From positions 162,606,865 through 162,670,864 of the forward strand of contig OY821519.1 in assembly GCA_963682025.1 (NCBI GenBank): 64,000 nt of DNA, given 5' to 3'. The number at the start of each line of letters is the position of its first letter. Position 1 is the stretch's first letter. Source of the DNA: Cordilura impudica. Lineage: Eukaryota > Arthropoda > Insecta > Diptera > Scathophagidae. The position numbers and the translations under genes are program-made. The notes under the pieces were generated by a model. That model had not been told where the DNA came from, ran no database searches, and saw nothing but the letters and a program-made list of their open reading frames with translations. This document shows positions 18,061-29,082 of this stretch, piece after piece.

Positions 18061-18629
18061 TGCTCCCTACACACAAGGCAACGGTTGCTTCAATGTGTTG
18101 TAGCAACGTGTTTTGTTTGATGACTACACACGTGGCAACGAAGTCCGCAACCTCATTACTGTGTGTATATGTGGTACAGAAAAGACACAAGCGAAAGAAA
18201 AGTATAATTTAATTTTTTATTATATTCTATTTTTAATTGTTAGTATGCTTTTTTTTAGATTTTTATTTTTATATTTTTCACAAGTTACGTCCCATAGCTC
18301 TCTCAAATTTTTATATTTGTTAATAAAGTTAACATAATTTTCATTATTCTCAATAGCCATTTTCTTGTTTTCATGCTTTCCGCTTAACATTACTTCGCAC
18401 GAACCTTCCTATTCGCTTGTTTTCGATGAACTGAAGAAGTAAATGCAGTAAACAATGATACACACGTAGTAACGGTTGCCTCAACCAACCCAAAATATCA
18501 AAACTTTTTGATATTTCTGGCAACGGTTGATACAACACAAAAATCAATGGGCAACAGAGCTACACACTAGGCAACGGTTGATTCAACATGGCTGTGTTGA
18601 AGCAACCGTTGCTTGGTGTGTAGGCAGCA
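18061..18629. mobile_element. 569-bp MITE with TTA target duplication (PIF/Harbinger-type)
   Basis: The left end TGCTCCCTACACACAAGGCA and the right-end complement TGCTGCCTACACACCAAGCA match over about 33 bp with few mismatches. TTA flanks both sides (18058-18060 and 18630-18632), the duplication size and sequence of PIF/Harbinger elements. The motif GCAACGGTTGCTTCAAC recurs internally. The right end itself is a hairpin (about 18558-18622). No transposase is present, so it is non-autonomous. Confidence 0.8.
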
Positions 18630-18813
18630 TTATAAAAAGTTAACGAAACTTGACGTACATAGGTACCAACTTTTAAATATTCGACGTGAGGGTGGCAACG
18701 CCTCCTACTACAACATGAACAGAAATTATTTAAATAACGTGTGAAGATAACAACAAACTCGAACAGGTTAAACTATCCCATTAAAGGAAATCTTTAGAAT
18801 GTTCCTCACGCGC

Positions 18814-18976
18814 GGGCATATTTGTGGCCGCTGTTGTGGTTGCAGGATAAAACACTTCATTTTGTTGCTGCTGTTTTTGCTGCTGCTATTGCAGGCATAG
18901 CTGTGGGCGCCGTTGTTGTTGCAGGATAAAGCACTTAATTTTGTTGCTGATGTTTTCTGCTGCTACTGTTGCAGGT
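18814..18976. repeat. Two diverged tandem units rich in GTTGCTGCT
   Basis: Two units of about 85 bp each contain (G)TGGGC/GGCCGCTGTTGT, then GTTGCAGGATAAA, CACTT and TTTTGTTGCTG, and end in a GCTGCTATTGCAGG-like segment. There is no open frame of note. This is simple-sequence DNA. Confidence 0.6.
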
Positions 18977-20488
18977 GTTTTAGCCACATCTGTTTCTTCT
19001 ATTCACGTTTCAATGATATATTAATATTGTTACGAAATATTTTGTTTTCTTTAAAAGTCGTTTTGTAAATATTACACATTTATAGAGAATTTATTTATTT
19101 TGTAGTTTTTTTTTTAAATATGTTTATATTTAATTTTCTTTCACACTGATTCATGTCTGTATTAATCATAACCTTTTAATTTTTATTTTAAACAGGAGTT
19201 AAAATACGATCACGGAACGTTTTTAAATGGTGAAATTTTTGTAGTTTTATGATATCGACACTTTAGTTCATGAAACGTTTCCAATGATAATTAATTTAAT
19301 ATTATATTATTCTTATTTTTTTTTCACTTTATTATACGAGAGCACGTCACAGGGTCCTGTTCCCATAACGTGCTCCTGGCGGGATCGCCATATAAAATTA
19401 GGATTATTATTTAAATAATTTTAAACACGACTTGTTTATTTTGTTTAAATCTTAATCAATAATGATACATTTTATTTTTTGTCATTTGCTTATATTAATT
19501 TTACATTTCTTAATTTCTATACATATGTATGTCAAACCAAGAATTCATAACACAGCAAAAATATGTAACAAACAAATACGGAACAACAATTTATTTGTGT
19601 GGCATAGCGTGATTGTTTTTTGCACAATACATGCGCTGTATCGGCAATTGTTAACACATGACCAGTTCATTTCACAACGTATGGCAATTAACTTCATTGT
19701 AGATTACCGTGTCAGCAAATGTTACACAGGCCACCGCCTGTTCGAAAAACTCAATACGCTCACATTTTTTTTACTAATACACACATTTTTCGCAGTGGTC
19801 ACACTAATGGCACCAAATTTTTCGTGCCATTCGAACAATTTTTCGTTGATAATACGTATACAGCTGTAGTGGCAGTGGCCTGTGTAGGACGGGCGTTATC
19901 AACGAAAAATTGTTCGAATTAGACGCCGTTAGCATTTGTGTTCACACATGCCATTGCATTTTAATTTTGAAAATGTCGAAGCGTAAACTTCCACGATCAT
20001 ACCCATCTCTTTTGCTATATTTTCGTAGGTTTTGTTCTTTAAATCGTAAATATTCATTATTCATATCCCACCACAAAAGGGCTTGAATGGTATAAATTAA
20101 TTATTTTTGAAATATACTCCTTTTTCCATTTAGCATCCATATTCACTTTTTGTATTGTTTACAAAATAGGGTTACCGAGTTCATTATAAAGACACATTTT
20201 TGGGCAAACGGTTAACATATATTTTTATTAGTATTATTTTAATAATATGTATGCTCTACAATTAACAAACTTGCGTTTTTATATGCGTATTTCAAGAAAT
20301 GAATCATAATAATAGATTTAACAAGTTAAAACTTTAATTACAATTTTGCAGTAATAGAGTAAATTTATATTAAATTTTCAACAGGGTAACATTGTAGAGA
20401 TCCACCAAATGAATTTCTGTTGCTAACAAAAAAACTTAAATTCAAAATAACATGTATGAAATCTAAATCAAAAAAAAATTGATGGCAC
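18977..20488. other. AT-rich stretch with two strong hairpins
   Basis: No gene is recognised. Hairpin 1 (19340-19375) has the 8-bp arms GAGCACGT and ACGTGCTC. Hairpin 2 (19829-19919) has perfect 24-bp arms (19829-19852 ATTCGAACAATTTTTCGTTG and onward, complemented at 19896-19919) around a 43-nt loop. The 135-codon open frame at 19462-19869 overlaps the hairpin and has no family signal. Confidence 0.55.
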
Positions 20489-20785
20489 ACTTTGTTGCTA
20501 CTCAAATACAATGTTTAGCCTTTAATTACCGATAGTGAAAAATGACACTTTTCATGAGTGGCCATGGTTTCTTTTTTCACTATCGGTAATTAAGGGCTAA
20601 ACATTGTATTTGAGTTCAAAAAAAATATTTAAATAAAAAAAAATGTGTTTATTAATGAAGATTGTGTAAACAAAATTTATACTTGAACTTGAAAAAAAAG
20701 AAACCATGAGTGGCCTTCATGAAAATTGTCATTTTTCACTATCGGTAATTAAAGGCTAAACATTGTATTTGAGTAGCAACAAAGT
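20489..20785. mobile_element. 297-bp palindromic (fold-back) MITE with ~90-bp arms
   Basis: The left arm (20489-20576) and right arm (20694-20785) are near-perfect reverse complements of about 90 bp. They begin with ACTTTGTTGCTACTCAAATA and share CTTTAATTACCGATAGTG. A third partial copy (20572-20617) in right-arm orientation lies inside. The element abuts the truncated 5' side of the mariner coding region, so it probably inserted into or broke that element. Confidence 0.75.
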
Positions 20786-21484
20786 AAATTATTAAAATTT
20801 ACTACCGAAATTCGGAGTCAGTGGCCTCAACCTTAAGAGCGCTACGTCGAATTTATGGTCGTCATAATCGTCCTAGCAGATCAACAATTGAGCGTCTAGT
20901 GGAAAATTTTGAATCCACAGGCACAGTACAAAATGTTCCCGTGCCAGTGAGACAAAGAAGTGCCCGTAGTGTCGAGAATATTGCTACCGTTGAGGCTTCA
21001 GTTGAAGAAAGCCCAAATGTGTCTCTCACACGTCGTTTTCAAGCGTTGGGCATCTCTGTGACGTCGTTGTGGCGAATTTTGTGAAAAGAAATTGGCCTAC
21101 ATCCTTACAAGATCAAATTGACGCAAGAACTGAAGCCGCTTGACCACCAGAAGCGTCGTATGTTCGTGAATTGGGCTGAACAAAAACTTGAAAATGATTC
21201 GGATTTTCATCGAAAAATCATCTTCAGCGATGAGGCTCATTTCTGGCTGAATGGCTTCGTCAATAAACAAAATATGCGTTATTGGTCAGACAGCAATCCA
21301 CACGTACTCCATGAGTCATGATTGCATCCCGAAAAAATTACGGTTTCGTGCGGTTTATGGGCCGGCGGCGTCATTGGGCCGTACTTCTTCCGTGATGATC
21401 AAGACCGGCACGTTACTGTGAAAGGGAATCGCTACCGTTCAATGATAACCGAATATTTTTGGCCCCAATTGGATGAAATCGACG
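20786..21484 (+). pseudogene. Tc1/mariner-type transposase fragment, two stops, both ends cut
   Basis: The frame reads IKIYYRNSESVASTLRALRR (N-terminal helix-turn-helix), then GRHNRPSRSTIERLVENFES. After a TGA at 21082-21084 it reads KEIGLHPYKIKLTQELKPLD, then HRKIIFSDEAHFWLNGFVNK, which contains the first catalytic Asp in FSDEAHF. A second TGA lies at 21319-21321, before CGLWAGGVIGPYFF. It stops at WPQLDEID, exactly at the Transib copy B end, so the second and third catalytic Asp are absent. On the far side of Transib B the mariner does not continue. The start is lost at the palindromic MITE. Confidence 0.88.
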
Positions 21485-24400
21485 CACAGTGGCGCCCGTA
21501 GAGCAAACGAGGTTGCAAAAATCAAAATTTTCATGTGCGCCGACGAAGTTTTGAATAAACCCATGTTATAGGAATCTTTTCAACGATTTCAAATATGCTA
21601 CTCTTAATAATATCACATTTTTAGTTTAGAAGATATAACCGTTCAAAGTTGACCGACTTTCGGTTTTCAAAAAAACACACAATTTTTAGTCAATTTGTAA
21701 GGTGTAATATCACGAAAAATAGGTAACGAATCGCCTTATTTTTTGTTTGTATTGATTGATGTATTTATTAAATGTATAATGATAAAAAACAAATAACTGT
21801 TTGCTTTGCGTTTCTCCTGGTAAATCACTATTTAAAAACTATCCGTTTTTTCACTATTTTTCAACTTTGACGGAAAATAAAAAAAATCCATATTTTTCTA
21901 TATTTGCCATATTTGCAAAACATGTTCTTTGATTATTTCTTTACATAATTCAAAAGGTTTTATCTGCACGTACGTGCCCGTTTGGCTTCTAGAGGTAAAA
22001 AAGGTTAAAAAGACATGGTTGCAGAAATTGTATGGCGTGCATCCCTTACATGTTTTGACTGACAGTAGTTTGATCTAATAGTTTGAAAATTGCATTTTAA
22101 GTCGGTTGTCTACCTGTGAGTCCCTGCCAAAGTCTACTCCCAATATTCTGTTACAGACATAGGATGCACAAAAAACTACTCATTGAAATTCGCAGGTACG
22201 CACCTCACTTAAAAATTACTTTGGAGTACAAATGGTCAAGAACAATATTGACTTATGGACCCTCCAGGTAGGCACAAATCTTATTTAGACACGAGCATAA
22301 TATCAAAATTGCATAATTCAGCCTAAATCCATATGTATGCAGGGAACAGGTAAATTTTTAGGCATGGTAGCATAAGCCTTTATATTGCAAAACAAGCATA
22401 ATGCCTGGATTAGTATACGACTGAAAGTTGGCGCAACAAGTACTGAAACCATGGCGTTAACCAATTTAAAATTATTTGAACTGTTTAGAAGGTCAACCAC
22501 ACCAAAGTTTTTCACGGAAGCTGCCTTAGAAGAACTTGATAGCTTATACGGAAATATTGAAGAAGCGAAATTATAAAAAATAATTTTTATCTGCTGATTT
22601 TTATCTGATATGCAAATATTAAGGCAAAATGGGTGAAATCTAATCGAACCATTCAGAACTTCAACTCCAAATACGAGGACTGGCTTAATGAAGACACCAT
22701 CCTGGATATATTGGCAGTAGATAAAGCCACCACATCAACCAGAGGAGCAAAAGAAAGGCAAAAAAAAAGTATTGAGGAGTGTTCAATTTTCACAAGAAAG
22801 AGGAAACTTGCCGATGCCACCAATGACTTGACCACGAAGCATTTATCGGACGCGCTGTCTATTAAATATACAAAGGATAGTGAAAGAGTTAGGTCGCAGA
22901 TTACAAAATCTGTTGCTGATGCAAGCCCACTGCGACTAAAAAGGATTAAGGAAAGCATTCCCACGCCCACAAACGCACACATTAAAAAGTATGGTTCCGA
23001 AGAAGCCTTGGCCTTGTTTATGGACTTACAACTTTCCAAAGAAAAATATGAGATACTACGAGCATCCTTGATGCGACACGGGGCTGACGTTTTACCGGGA
23101 TACAAGCATATTACGCAAGCCAAAATAAATTTACGACCACTGCATACGGAGTTTACGGAAGTCTCTGTGAAAGCCAATCTGCAGGATCTCATGGGCCATA
23201 CAGCAAAACGGTTGTTGGAGAGTCTTCCTGAAAATGAGGTGAAAATTCTTCCTGAGAAACTGACATTGATCAGCAAATGGGGCTGCGATGGATCATCCGG
23301 ACAAAGCGTTTATAAGCAAAGGATATCTTCCGATGACGCTACAATATCAGACGGAAATATGTTTATGGCATCTGTTGTTCCTTTGCGGCTAAAATCTGAT
23401 GTTTCCCTACACTGGAAAAATCCACGTCCGTCATCAGTGCATTATTGCCGACCAATAATGCTTCAGTTTGCAAGGGAATCAGCAGAACTCATAAGGACCA
23501 CGGTGAAGGACATTGAAGAACAAATAAGCAAGATTAAGCCTACAAAGCTGCAAATTGGAGAAGGAAAATATATTGAATGCAATTACGAGTTCCACCTGAC
23601 CATGGAAAAGTTGTAAACGAACTGACAGGAAAAACCTCAACATTGTCATGCCCAATTTGCAAAAAGAGTCAGAAGAACTTTGGTAATTTAAACGATTCTA
23701 CAAACGAGGAGAATTACGAATATGGAACGTCACCATTGCACGCAAGGTGGAGTTCTTGCTAAAACTGGCGTATACCCTACCACAAGAGGAGGAAAACTTC
23801 GATGAAAATACATCAATAAAGGATAAGGAAAAGATCAGAAAGAAGCAAATACAGGATGCTTTTTTTAAACAAGTTGGACTAAAAGTAGACTGTCCCAAGC
23901 ACGGATACGGTAACTCAAAAGATGGAAACACTTCTAGGAGATTTTTTGAAAATGATAAGGCAGTAACTAGAATCACTGGAATTGACAATCAAATCGTGAA
24001 AAGATTGGGAACGATCTTGAATGTTTTAAACTGCAAAGAAAATGTCAATTCTACAAAATATGGAGAATATGCATCGAAAACTGCATCTCTTTTAGCAGAA
24101 ATGTATCCACAGAAGAAGTTGACCCCGACCGTCCATAAAATATTGGCGCATGGCAAAGATATAATTGAGTACCAGTCTTTGCCAATTGGAGAGCTTTCTG
24201 AAGAAGCACCGGAGTCTCTTAACAAATTTTATAAAAAATATAGATTGCAGAACACATTCAAAGCATCAAGGGTAAGGCAAAATGAGGACCTCTTCAACAT
24301 GTTGGCAGCATCTTCCGATCCACTTATTTCTTCCCTGCGGCATGTGAAGTCACGAATAGAGTTAGAAAATAATTATAGTTTAGAAATGATTAGTCTTTTA

Positions 24401-24758
24401 GATATACCTTCTCTTACGAATTGTGATGAATATTTTACAGAAAATTTAAAAAATAAATTTAAAAAAGAAGTAATTTTTTTTTAATTTGTTGGGTAATAAT
24501 TTAAAAATAAAACCCTAAAAAAAAAATAAAAACGATCTAAAAATGTAAAAATAATTTTTTTAGCTACCATAAAATTGATTTTTCTACAAATTTTAACTTT
24601 GATAACCCATAGGCCCCTACAAAGCGTAGCACCCTTTCCAAACGCTCATTTCATAGGCTGAACAGTTATCTATCATATGCTGTTTAAACTGTTCAATTAT
24701 GTTATTCGGTTCAAAAGATATGATTTTTGACACGAAAAACTCAAATGGCGCCACTGTG
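21485..24758 (+). mobile_element. Transib DNA transposon, copy B
   Basis: A 3,274-bp element opposite in orientation to copy A. The ends are CACAGTGGCGCC (21485) and GGCGCCACTGTG (to 24758). The left end has heptamer CACAGTG, a 23-bp spacer and GCAAAAATC. The right end has lost about one base from its spacer. Flanking 5-mers are CGACG (21480-21484) and CGTCG (24759-24763). The flanks are unrelated: mariner coding sequence on the left, a different gene on the right. A simple insertion does not explain this. Confidence 0.92.
22385..24484 (+). pseudogene. Transib transposase, copy B, frameshifted
   Basis: Pieces at 22385-22576, 22633-23616, 23577-23762 and 23747-24484 together cover the Transib protein seen in copy A. 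Against copy A, a 6-bp net loss near 23603-23612 (five bases after the LTM codons plus one more) removes the VDG that carries the second catalytic Asp. A further ~10-bp loss near 23750 shifts the frame. The first Asp (KWGCDGSSG) and the Glu region (IGELSEEAPESLNKFYKK) remain. This copy is dead as a source of transposase, though its RSS-like ends could still be substrates. Confidence 0.87.
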
Positions 24759-24763
24759 CGTCG

Positions 24764-26244
24764 TTGGTATTTTGTTGGTTCGGTTTCACGTATTAGAGCC
24801 CAGCAACAGTCTCCCAGTATGCTTTTGTCCCAATATCCTTGAAATATCTTTCAATTTTCATTAAATATTGGTGAGCACGCTCCCCTTGTTCGTCGCTCAC
24901 CGCACCCAGGAAAAAATCTAAATGCGAATGAAGAAAATGCATTTTCAGTGACATTCGTGCACATAATTCGTGATAATTTTTCAATAATTCAGCAACAATA
25001 TGTTTGTAGTTTTCACTCATATTGTTTCCAAGAAAACTGTCCACGATGCTCTTGAAAGATTTCCAGGCTGCATATTCTTTCTCCAATAAACATTGTGAAA
25101 CACTGTCATCATTCAATAGCTTCCTGATCTGAGGGCCAACAAATATGCCTTCTTTGATTTTAGGATATGAAATTTTAGGAAAAGCCGCTAACAAATATTT
25201 AAATGCTGCACCATCTTTGTCCAGAGCCTTGACAAGGTTCTTAAAAAGGCCCAATTTTATGTGCAGCGGCGGAAGAAGAACGTCATTTGGATCAATTAAT
25301 GGTTTATTTGAAATGTTTACAGTAATTTACGATGCTCTATTCTATATATACAAAGAAATTTAAATCACACATCTTAAGGTCACCACAAATCTTCCATTTA
25401 TGATCGTTGTATTTGAGTAATGTCAAAATTTCAGTCATTGATTTGTAATTTTCCTTTGTATTAATGGCATGAGCAATTGGTATGGATGGTTTTTCATTCC
25501 CATTATGCAGAAGAAGAGCCTTCAAACTCTTAGAGCCATCAATAAATAATAATCTCCATTCAGTTCTGTCATAAGGCTGGTTAATTTTTTTTAAATAAAC
25601 CATCAATATCAGTACAGTATAAAATAGAGTGTTTCTTTTCACAATATGCAGCCAATTCAAAGCTTCTACCACTATAGAGTGCAAGATGCATGCGTGGAGC
25701 TAGTTATTCTGCGTCTTGCTTCGTTAAATGTAAATCCCGAATTAGATCATTCAGCTCAGCTTGAGTCAGTAAATGGCGTTCATCATCAGCCTCATACAAA
25801 CTACCACTGCTGGTGAAAGATGTTTCGGACTCACTGCTCGTAGCACTGCGAATGACTGGTAATGGATCATTTGCTGGGCGTTGAACTGGTTTGGAAACCG
25901 ATCGGACATTCGCGTAAGTAATATTTTTTCGATTTTTCATATTGAATCCAGCAACTTTTGTTAAACAGAAATAACAATCGGTTTGGTGGTTACTTGACTC
26001 TCTCCAAAATACTGGAATTGAAAAATCGAAATAGATCTTCTTGCCATTTGACCACTTGTATAAAACAGTTCTGCAACTATTGTCGGTGTCCACGGTTTGT
26101 CCAAGTTTCTGATAGCAAAATCAAAATAATGTAAATGTGCATATTTTGATGATTCCGATATTGCATATCCTTTTTTCCAACCAAATATTCACCACACACA
26201 AAGCAAAAATAGCTTGAATCAGTAACACACGATCTCCCTGACAT
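24764..26244 (-). pseudogene. Broken copy of an arthropod-expanded protein family of unknown function
   Basis: From ATG at 26244 (MSGRSC, then CFVCGEYLV, a Cys pair) the frame is shifted near 26180. It continues through 26093-25704: IPVFWRESSNHQTDCYFCLT, then LLTQAELNDLIRDLHLTKQD. Next comes 25684-25337 (WRLLFIDGSKSLKALLLHNG, then KWKICGDLK) and about 25300-24793 (DVLLPPLHIKLGLFKNLVKA, KIKEGIFVGPQIRKLL, MSLKMHFLHSHLDFFLGAVS, DEQGERAHQ). I recognise this order from a family found in many copies in insect and other arthropod genomes, usually annotated only as uncharacterised. About 40 residues expected between GDLK and LLPPLHIK (a Cys-rich segment) are missing. The multicopy habit suggests a mobile-element origin, but I know no assigned reaction. 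The C-terminal end abuts Transib copy B. Confidence 0.75.
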
Positions 26245-27100
26245 GCTTAAACGCTACTATTATGAAGATTTAGAATGAATGCGGGCTTCTGTCAAATTAA
26301 TAATTGTGAAATTGTAGTGTCAGTATTGATTGTTTTACAGTATTGCCAGCATTCGATAAAAAATGAACAAGACGTGATAGCCCAATTTTTATGCCAGATT
26401 CAGCGCACCCAGATTAGTTAAAAAACATGCTTCGTTTCTGCAGTCAGTTTTTGTTTTTTAATTTGTAGATCAGTGTTATTTACCATGAGCAGCAGCATCG
26501 ATTTAAATGGAAAATCGAAAGACATACCTAAAGAAAAATGATATTCTGTTAAAGAAGATTTTTTTTACAACCAAACAAATGCACCCCACTATCAATTTCT
26601 CTGACACTATATTTTAATATTGTATATATTTCATTTCCACAGCCACGAGTAACAATCTTTTCGCGATGCGGTGGCTTAAGTGCAGTGCGGTTCCTTACTT
26701 GAGACTTGTAATGGAATGGCTTTTACTGTATCAGGACCTCTTCCAGAACTTGTGTCATGTCCGGAACCTTGAAAATGCACGACTAGAGGTTACTCACCCC
26801 TAATCCGGAGTGTTACGTGACCCGTGCTCATCGGAAGGTTTGCAGTCAGGGGTAACCGTGTAACGGGGTTTTGATCGACGGCTGGGATAGTTTAGTCGTC
26901 TCCAGGGTCAGCCTAAGGACCCTCAAACCTTATGCAATGAAAACACGATAACCTTCTGGGTTACAAAATAGTTTTATTTTAGTGCTAAATGTGTATATAT
27001 ATGTTTATATGTATCTATATACGTATGAAGACGCAACTGACAACAGTTCTGCTTTGGTATTATCGAGGGGCGGCTATGTCGGTGGGTGGTGTGACTATGC
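26245..27100. other. Spacer; start of a GC-richer region
   Basis: No gene is recognised. Composition shifts from AT-rich to GC-rich near 26650. The segment around 26790-26930 (GGAGTGTTACGTGACCCGTG and following) looks like untranslated sequence of a retroelement, possibly the 5' part of the LOA-type LINE downstream. I cannot show continuity. Confidence 0.35.
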
Positions 27101-27159
27101 TAGTCGGTAGATGATTATAGTTGGTGACTCGGGTATGATGGTCGACGGGTGTCGATAGT

Positions 27160-28000
27160 ATTGGTGGTACGGCTATACTGGCCGACAGATGGCGGCGCAG
27201 TGGATGGCTCGGTTGACGGGTGTCGACAGTATCGGCGCTGCGGCTATACTGGCCGACAGATGGCAGCGCAGTGGATGGTTCGAATACGTGGGCGATAGGC
27301 GGTGTAACTACTGGCCGACAGATGGCGGCGTAGTGGATAGTTCTGATGCGTCGGTTGACAGGCGGTGCGACTACTGGCCGGCAGATGACGGCGTAGTGGT
27401 TGGCTCGGATGCGTCGGTCGACAGGCGGTGCGACTACTGGCCGGCATATGACAGCGTAGTGGTTGGCTCGGATGCTTCGGTCGACAGGCGGTGCGACTAC
27501 TGGCCGACAGATGGCAGCGTGATCGGTCGGATGGCGGCGGCAGCAAGGCGGGTGACTCGACTAAGTACCACGATTAGTGGCTCGAGTGAGCCGATCGGCA
27601 GACGTCGATAATATTGGCGGCACGATTATACTGGCCGACAGATGGCGGCACAGTAGATGGCTCGGATGCGCGGGTCGACAGGTGATGTGAATACGCTGAC
27701 CGATGGATGACAGCGCGATTGGTCGGATGGTGGCGGCAGCAAGGCGGGTGGATCGATTAAGTAGCACGGTTAGTGACTCGGGTGCGCCGACAGATGTCGT
27801 TAATATCCGCGACACGATTATACTGGCAGACAGATGGCGGTACAGTAGATGGCTCGGGTGCGCCGGTTGATGGTATCGGGAGTGCGATGGTACTGGCAGA
27901 CAAATGGCGGCACAGTAGATGGCGGCACGATCGGTTGACCAGTGGCGAAAGTGTCGGCAGCTGGCAGATGGCGGCGGTGCGACTAGATTGGCTGTCGTGA
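27160..28000. repeat. GC-rich minisatellite, ~63-bp units, higher-order
   Basis: Units begin ACTGGCCGACAGATGGCGGC and run through GTAGTGGATGGCTCGGATGC to GGTCGACAGGCGGTGCGACT. The spacing is about 63 bp at 27310, 27373, 27436 and 27499. Longer diverged units with GGCGGCAGCAAGGCGGGTG follow. Long open frames on both strands come from the low stop content and have no family signal. Confidence 0.85.
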
Positions 28001-28013
28001 GCTTCACCGTGTT

Positions 28014-28343
28014 ATGGCCACCTGTAATGATAAGAGCGGGGTTAGCCGGGAGCAGTCAGCCGTGAAGCCGCTGGATTATCGGGAGCAGTCAGCCGTGAAT
28101 CCACAGGATTATCGGGAGCAGTCAGCCGTGAAGCCGCTGGATTATCGGGAGCAGTCAGCCGTGAAGCCGCTGGATTATCGGGAGCAGTCAGCCGTGAAGC
28201 CGCTGGATTATCGGGAGCAGTCAGCCGTGAAACCGCTGGATTATCGGGAGCAGTCAGCCGTGAAGCCGCTGAATTATCGGGAGCAGTCAGCCGTGAAGCC
28301 GCTGGATTGTCGGGAGCAGTCAGCCGTGAAGCCGCTGGATTAA
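28014..28343 (+). repeat. 33-bp minisatellite, nine units, open as (REQSAVKPLDY)n
   Basis: Nine units of CGGGAGCAGTCAGCCGTGAA plus 13 bp run from 28047 to 28342. Because 33 is a multiple of three, the frame from ATG 28014 stays open for 109 codons: MATCNDKSGVS, then nine REQSAVKPLDY copies with a few substitutions, ending at TAA after PLD. Units are nearly identical, with changes mostly in the final codons. No promoter or homology supports translation. It may be the 5' leader repeat of the adjacent retroelement. Confidence 0.85.
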
Positions 28344-29059
28344 CCGGTACCGATCGTCTTCAAAAGATTCGGGATATCTTATAGCAAGATCTCACCACTC
28401 AGCTTAGCGCCGAAAACTGACTTGCCATCCTCAGCCCAACCTTGCCTTCTTCTGTGAATAAATTCGTAAACTAGGTGAGAATTGACAATGTTATTTGCTT
28501 GAACCACTTGAAAACTATTTTTAGCAGGCAGAAGTGTAGCTTGTTTTGTTCGTGTTTGGTTGAATGTATATATGTATTGTAAATGTTTTAAAATGATGTG
28601 TGGTTGTGCGTGTATGTTGATGTGTGATTTTGTATGAGAGCTTGGTTTATTGATGTTTAGTTGAATGTATATTTGTTACTGCTGTGACGTGGGTATTCTA
28701 CTATTGAGAAATGATATGTGGTTGTGCGTATATGTTGATGTGTAGTTTTTATATGAGAGCTTGGTTTGGTTGATGTTTAGTTGACTGTATATTTGTTATG
28801 ACGTAGATGCTGTTGATGGGACATTAGTGTTGCGCTACGGTGTGTATTTATGGCTGTGGGTGGGTCAGTTGGTGGCTATTATGTATAACGCAATTTGCGT
28901 TGTTACAACCGACTGTTTTATAACGGAGTCTAGCTGATACCTAGGCACCTCAGCGCGTAGGTAGAGGCGGTGGGCCGCCCATGCTGCGTTACTTGGGGCT
29001 ATGACGCGGTTTTCTTTATGTTCCCCCAAACTCGAGGGAATCAAATAGAAACTTTAAAT
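28344..29059. repeat. Spacer with a ~125-bp tandem duplication (28559-28800)
   Basis: Two units share GTTGAATGTATAT, then ATGATATGTGGTTGTGCGT, ATATGTTGATGTGT, GAGAGCTTGGTTTG and TTGATGTTTAGTTGA. They are T/G-rich and diverged. No gene is seen. The stretch leads into the putative LOA ORF1 start. Confidence 0.6.
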
Positions 29060-29082
29060 AAAAAAAACTAAATTCGAGGATC

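Noticed and set aside
19320..19390. LTR end and primer site (CTGGCGGGATCGCC)
   Set aside because: No paired LTR and no retroelement coding sequence adjacent. Kept only as a hairpin.
19462..19869. 135-codon plus-strand frame
   Set aside because: Low-complexity, no recognised motif, runs into a perfect hairpin.
27189..28007. Long frames in the GC-rich minisatellite
   Set aside because: Frames occur on both strands with repeated, biased composition and no family signal.
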